Translations under genes and position numbers: made by a program | The notes under the pieces: model-generated | Seen by the model: the letters and a program-made list of their open reading frames with translations, nothing else | Told to the model about the DNA's origin: nothing | Database searches by the model: none | NCBI GenBank assembly: GCA_947258835.1 | Contig: CAMYJY010000211.1 | Span: 1-7,647, forward strand | Origin: an uncultured Pirellulales bacterium | GTDB taxonomy: Bacteria; Planctomycetota; Planctomycetia; Pirellulales; Lacipirellulaceae | Direction: 5' to 3' | DNA: 7,647 nucleotides | Shown: positions 5,095 to 7,647 of the stretch, in pieces | How the letters are laid out: the number at the start of each line of letters is the position of its first letter | Position numbering within the stretch: position 1 is the first letter of the stretch

Positions 5095-5985
5095 ATGGGT
5101 ACCAAGGGAGAGGCATTTGCGGGCTTGGCTGTGGCCATGATCACGCCCTTTCAAGATGACCAGGTGGATTACGATCGCCTCGCCGAGCAGATCGAATTTC
5201 AAATCACCGCCGGCACCAACGTGCTCTGCCCGGTGGGCACCACCGGCGAATCGCCGACCTTGTCGCATGCGGAACACGAACGGGTGATCGCCTTTGTCTG
5301 CGAAACCGTGGCGGGCCGCATAAAGGTGATGCCAGGCACCGGCTCCAACAGCACCGCCGAGGCCCTGCGGTTGACTCAATTTGCCGAACAAGCGGGTGCC
5401 GACGCGGCCCTGCAAGTCGCGCCCTATTACAACAAACCCACGCAGCAAGGTTTCTACGAGCATTTCCAGTGTTTGGCCGAAAACACCGGACTCCCGCAAT
5501 GCATTTATAATATTCCAGGGAGAACCGGCAAAAATATTGAACCCGAAACCATCGCCCGACTGGCCGAACTGGAACACATCGATCTGGTCAAAGAAGCAAC
5601 CGGCTCACTGGACCAGGCCTCTGCGGTTCTTTCCAGTACCAATTTGACCGTCTTAAGTGGAGATGACAGCCTCACCCTGCCCTTGATGTCCGTGGGAGCA
5701 GAGGGAGTGATTTCGGTCGTCGGAAATATTATCCCGGCAGATATGCTGTCGCTGATCCAGGCCATCCGTGGTGGCGACCTGACGGCAGCCCGCAGCTGGC
5801 ATCAAAAACTCTTTCCACTGTGCCGCAACATGCTCAGCCTGTCCACCAATCCCATCCCGATCAAAGCCGCCATGAAAATTTTAGGCCGCGATACGGGCCA
5901 GTTGCGCCTGCCGATGACGCCCCTCAGCCCTGCAGAGCAGGAGCAGCTCAGCACCGCACTCAGAAACTATGGTGTGGGGAACTGA
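5095..5985 (+). CDS. dapA: 4-hydroxy-tetrahydrodipicolinate synthase
   Basis: DapA condenses pyruvate with aspartate 4-semialdehyde, the committed step to diaminopimelate and lysine, in the cytoplasm. The 296-aa product matches the family length (292 in E. coli) and its active site: PVGTTGES (T49, T50), YYNKPTQQGFYEHF (Y112), IYNIPGRTG (Y138, R143) and LVKEATGS with Schiff-base K166, equivalent to E. coli T44/T45, Y107, Y133, R138 and K161. The Arg in IPGRTG separates true DapA from other members of the aldolase superfamily such as N-acetylneuraminate lyase. The ATG at 5095 is preferred because AAAGGA (5084-5089) lies 5 nt ahead; the ATG at 5080, five codons upstream, would place that site inside the gene. 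It probably shares a transcript with pdxJ. Its last 19 bases overlap the 3' end of the opposing gene. Confidence 0.96.
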   Translation: MGTKGEAFAGLAVAMITPFQDDQVDYDRLAEQIEFQITAGTNVLCPVGTTGESPTLSHAEHERVIAFVCETVAGRIKVMPGTGSNSTAEALRLTQFAEQAGADAALQVAPYYNKPTQQGFYEHFQCLAENTGLPQCIYNIPGRTGKNIEPETIARLAELEHIDLVKEATGSLDQASAVLSSTNLTVLSGDDSLTLPLMSVGAEGVISVVGNIIPADMLSLIQAIRGGDLTAARSWHQKLFPLCRNMLSLSTNPIPIKAAMKILGRDTGQLRLPMTPLSPAEQEQLSTALRNYGVGN

Positions 5986-7460
5986 CGGCCATTGAACTGC
6001 TGGGCCTGATACAGAGGCAGGTGCCGGTAGTAAACCTCGAGCATGTAGAGCGACAAACACGTCACATACAGCCGCCCTCCCGATCGGCCCCATTCGTCGC
6101 CGGTGGGGTCCCAGCTTCCCCGTTCTTTCCCTTTTTGGACCTGATGGGTCGGTAGCACGACCCGCATCACATCATTCCACGCCTGCCAGTGTCTGCCCTC
6201 CAAATGATGGCAGACCTGCGTGGCATAGTACCAGTAGTAGACATCCCGGGCATCGTCTTCCCACACAGGCAAATTGCGAATCAGAAAATTGCCCCCCTTT
6301 TGCAGTCGCTCGTCGGTTTGCTGCCAGCCCAAGTACTGACGGCACAGCAATCCTTCGGCTGTCATGGAAGCGGTGGCACCTTGATTGGGCTGGTAGGCAT
6401 AAAAAATCCCGCCTTCGCGACTTACCGCATCCAGAAAATCGCGGACGTGGTTGAAGGTGGTGGTAGGCACGTCCATCCCGGCCATCCGCGCACTTTGCAA
6501 GGCCATCACAAACCAGCCGGTGACCGACAGATCACTACCCGTCCCCGGAAAATACCGCCATCCTCCCTCCGAGGCCTGGATCCGGACACAGTAGTCGATG
6601 GCCCGCCGCGCTGGTTCGTAATATTTTGAATCCCGGGTCATACCATACAGTTCACAAAGCGCGATGGTGCAGATGGCCTGCGTGTACAGTTGCCCATGGC
6701 TACGGCCCGCTTGAAAAAAACTGCCGTCTTCCCTCTGTTTTTTCAGCAGTGTCGTCCAGGCGCGGGCCACCACTCCCTGAAACGGCTCTTCAGGGTCGGA
6801 CTGCGGGGTATAGCCAGCCCCCTGGAATGCCAACAAGGCCAAGCCGGTAGCCGCCTCCTCGTTTTCCGAGATGGCCCCGTCGGCATAGCGGCCTTGCAGG
6901 CTCCACATGCCCTGCCGTCCTTGATGACGGGCCAGCCACCGCAGTCCTTCCAGCACGGCTTGCTGGGTGGCTCCCGTACCTCCGTAGGCGTTGAGGAGTT
7001 TTTGCTGCATCCCCTGTTCTCGCCCCGTCAAGGCCAGCCGCACTGGAACGACCGAGGGAAGATCCTCTAGCGGCTGCTCGGGGTATAACTCCGCCGGTGC
7101 TACGCTGGGCAGCTCACTCAATTCGATCAGCTGCTCCGTCTCCAAGGCAGCATCCAGCTGCGGATCGATCACATCCAGGGACAGCTCCAGGTCCTCGCCG
7201 GTGAGGTCTTCGCCCAAGCTCTCCGTGTAGTCAAAACGCAGCAGCAGGGCCTCGGTGCCCTCGGGGACGATGAATATCAGCCCCAACAGAATCGCGACAC
7301 TCATGTGCACCACCGCACTTAAGAGCCACGGAGGAGCTGCGGTAGCCCAATCGCTCCAGGGAATCAACGGCGGCAGAGCCTCGCGATCTGGAGGCCATTC
7401 CCGTACCAGGGGCGTTTCTCTCCCAAGATCTCCCGGAGGGCCGGGCTGTGGGGCTGACAT
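5967..7460 (-). CDS. Membrane-anchored alpha/alpha-toroid protein (prenyltransferase/squalene oxidase repeat family)
   Basis: This 497-aa protein has a short Pro-rich cytoplasmic N-terminus, one membrane segment (about 45-65, WLLSAVVHMSVAILLGLIFIV), an acidic low-complexity stalk (about 77-135) and a large helical domain (about 155-497) that is probably periplasmic. The helical domain shows repeats of the terpene-cyclase/prenyltransferase toroid fold: AVLEGLRWLARHQGRQGMWS, KKQREDGSFFQ, RIQASEGGWRYFP then DLSVTGWFVMALQSARMAG, and a C-terminal SGGRLYVTCLSLYMLEVYYR ending near HLPLY. I recognise this arrangement from planctomycete proteins often mis-labelled squalene-hopene cyclase. The cyclase DxDD acid motif is absent, so cyclase activity is unlikely; a binding or scaffold role is possible. 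The ATG at 7460 has GGAG 11 nt upstream; the frame extends to 7559, but those residues look non-coding and overlap the predicted promoter. The stop overlaps dapA by 19 bp. Confidence 0.85.
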   Translation of the reverse strand: MSAPQPGPPGDLGRETPLVREWPPDREALPPLIPWSDWATAAPPWLLSAVVHMSVAILLGLIFIVPEGTEALLLRFDYTESLGEDLTGEDLELSLDVIDPQLDAALETEQLIELSELPSVAPAELYPEQPLEDLPSVVPVRLALTGREQGMQQKLLNAYGGTGATQQAVLEGLRWLARHQGRQGMWSLQGRYADGAISENEEAATGLALLAFQGAGYTPQSDPEEPFQGVVARAWTTLLKKQREDGSFFQAGRSHGQLYTQAICTIALCELYGMTRDSKYYEPARRAIDYCVRIQASEGGWRYFPGTGSDLSVTGWFVMALQSARMAGMDVPTTTFNHVRDFLDAVSREGGIFYAYQPNQGATASMTAEGLLCRQYLGWQQTDERLQKGGNFLIRNLPVWEDDARDVYYWYYATQVCHHLEGRHWQAWNDVMRVVLPTHQVQKGKERGSWDPTGDEWGRSGGRLYVTCLSLYMLEVYYRHLPLYQAQQFNGRQFPTP

Positions 7461-7530
7461 AAAAATCAAATCTCCGCTGTTACGCCGCGAGCGATCCGTT
7501 GTCCCCCCGAATGCGGCTGCCTGCACAGTT

Positions 7531-7559
7531 ATTCTAGTGCTGCCAACCAGCTGCGGCAA
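7531..7559 (-). promoter_or_regulatory. Candidate sigma70-type promoter for the toroid protein gene
   Basis: On the minus strand TTGCCG (7554-7559) and TAGAAT (7531-7536, 5 of 6 matches to TATAAT) are separated by exactly 17 bp. Transcription would start near 7524 and give a leader of about 64 nt before the ATG at 7460. The match supports starting the protein at 7460 rather than further upstream. The remaining bases to the window edge (7560-7647) hold no gene I can support. Confidence 0.42.
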
Positions 7560-7647
7560 GCAACTCCGCGTACGCTAATCTTTCCTGGGAAAAGGTTTAC
7601 GTCTAAAAGCGAGTTCCCGACAAGACCGTTGTTGCGTGCTCAATCGG

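Noticed and set aside
5062..5577. 171-codon minus-strand open frame opposite the start of dapA
   Set aside because: It is wholly explained as a shadow of dapA; its Gly/Phe/Arg-rich composition is typical of antisense translation.
1..7647. CRISPR array, transposase, integrase, prophage genes, tRNA or rRNA
   Set aside because: No regularly spaced direct repeats, no mobile-element proteins and no recognisable structural RNA genes were seen on either strand.

Overview
The window reads as an ordinary chromosomal segment of a fairly GC-rich bacterium, most likely a planctomycete (Pirellulales-like). This assignment is by recognition, not by a search. It rests mainly on the gene at the right end, a membrane-anchored alpha/alpha-toroid protein annotated in planctomycetes as a 'prenyltransferase/squalene oxidase repeat' protein. 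Supporting signs are the C-terminally extended malonyltransferase-like protein at the left edge, uneven use of Shine-Dalgarno sites, and loosely packed genes with frequent strand switches.

Layout from left to right: (1) 1-525, +, the 3' part of an acyl-carrier-protein malonyltransferase-like gene cut by the window edge. (2) 571-605, a long hairpin between two convergent genes. (3) 614-1369, -, ribonuclease III, with a promoter at 1498-1526 whose -10 lies inside a 17-bp palindrome. (4) 1370-1864, the divergent intergenic region, which also carries a 75-bp palindromic repeat with perfect 26-bp arms (1595-1669). (5) 1865-3250, +, the magnesium transporter MgtE. (6) 3255-3590, -, a 111-aa protein of unknown function whose stop lies 4 bp from the mgtE stop. 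(7) 3591-4276, a 686-bp region with no confident gene, holding one possible 23-codon ORF and a cluster of hairpins at 3904-4087. (8) 4277-5047, +, pdxJ (pyridoxine 5'-phosphate synthase). (9) 5095-5985, +, dapA (4-hydroxy-tetrahydrodipicolinate synthase), probably co-transcribed with pdxJ. (10) 5967-7460, -, the toroid protein, overlapping dapA tail-to-tail by 19 bp, with a candidate promoter at 7531-7559. (11) 7461-7647, its leader and the window edge.

The genes do not form one obvious pathway. They cover lipid precursor supply (malonyltransferase), RNA processing (RNase III), Mg2+ homeostasis (MgtE), vitamin B6 synthesis (PdxJ), lysine/diaminopimelate synthesis (DapA), and an envelope protein of unknown role. 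I found no CRISPR array, transposase, prophage, tRNA or rRNA, and nothing that amounts to a clearly new multi-gene system. The points most worth a second look are the palindrome over the RNase III promoter, the alanine replacing one metal-binding aspartate in RNase III, the 75-bp palindromic repeat, the structured 3.9-4.1 kb intergenic region, and the two uncharacterised minus-strand proteins.
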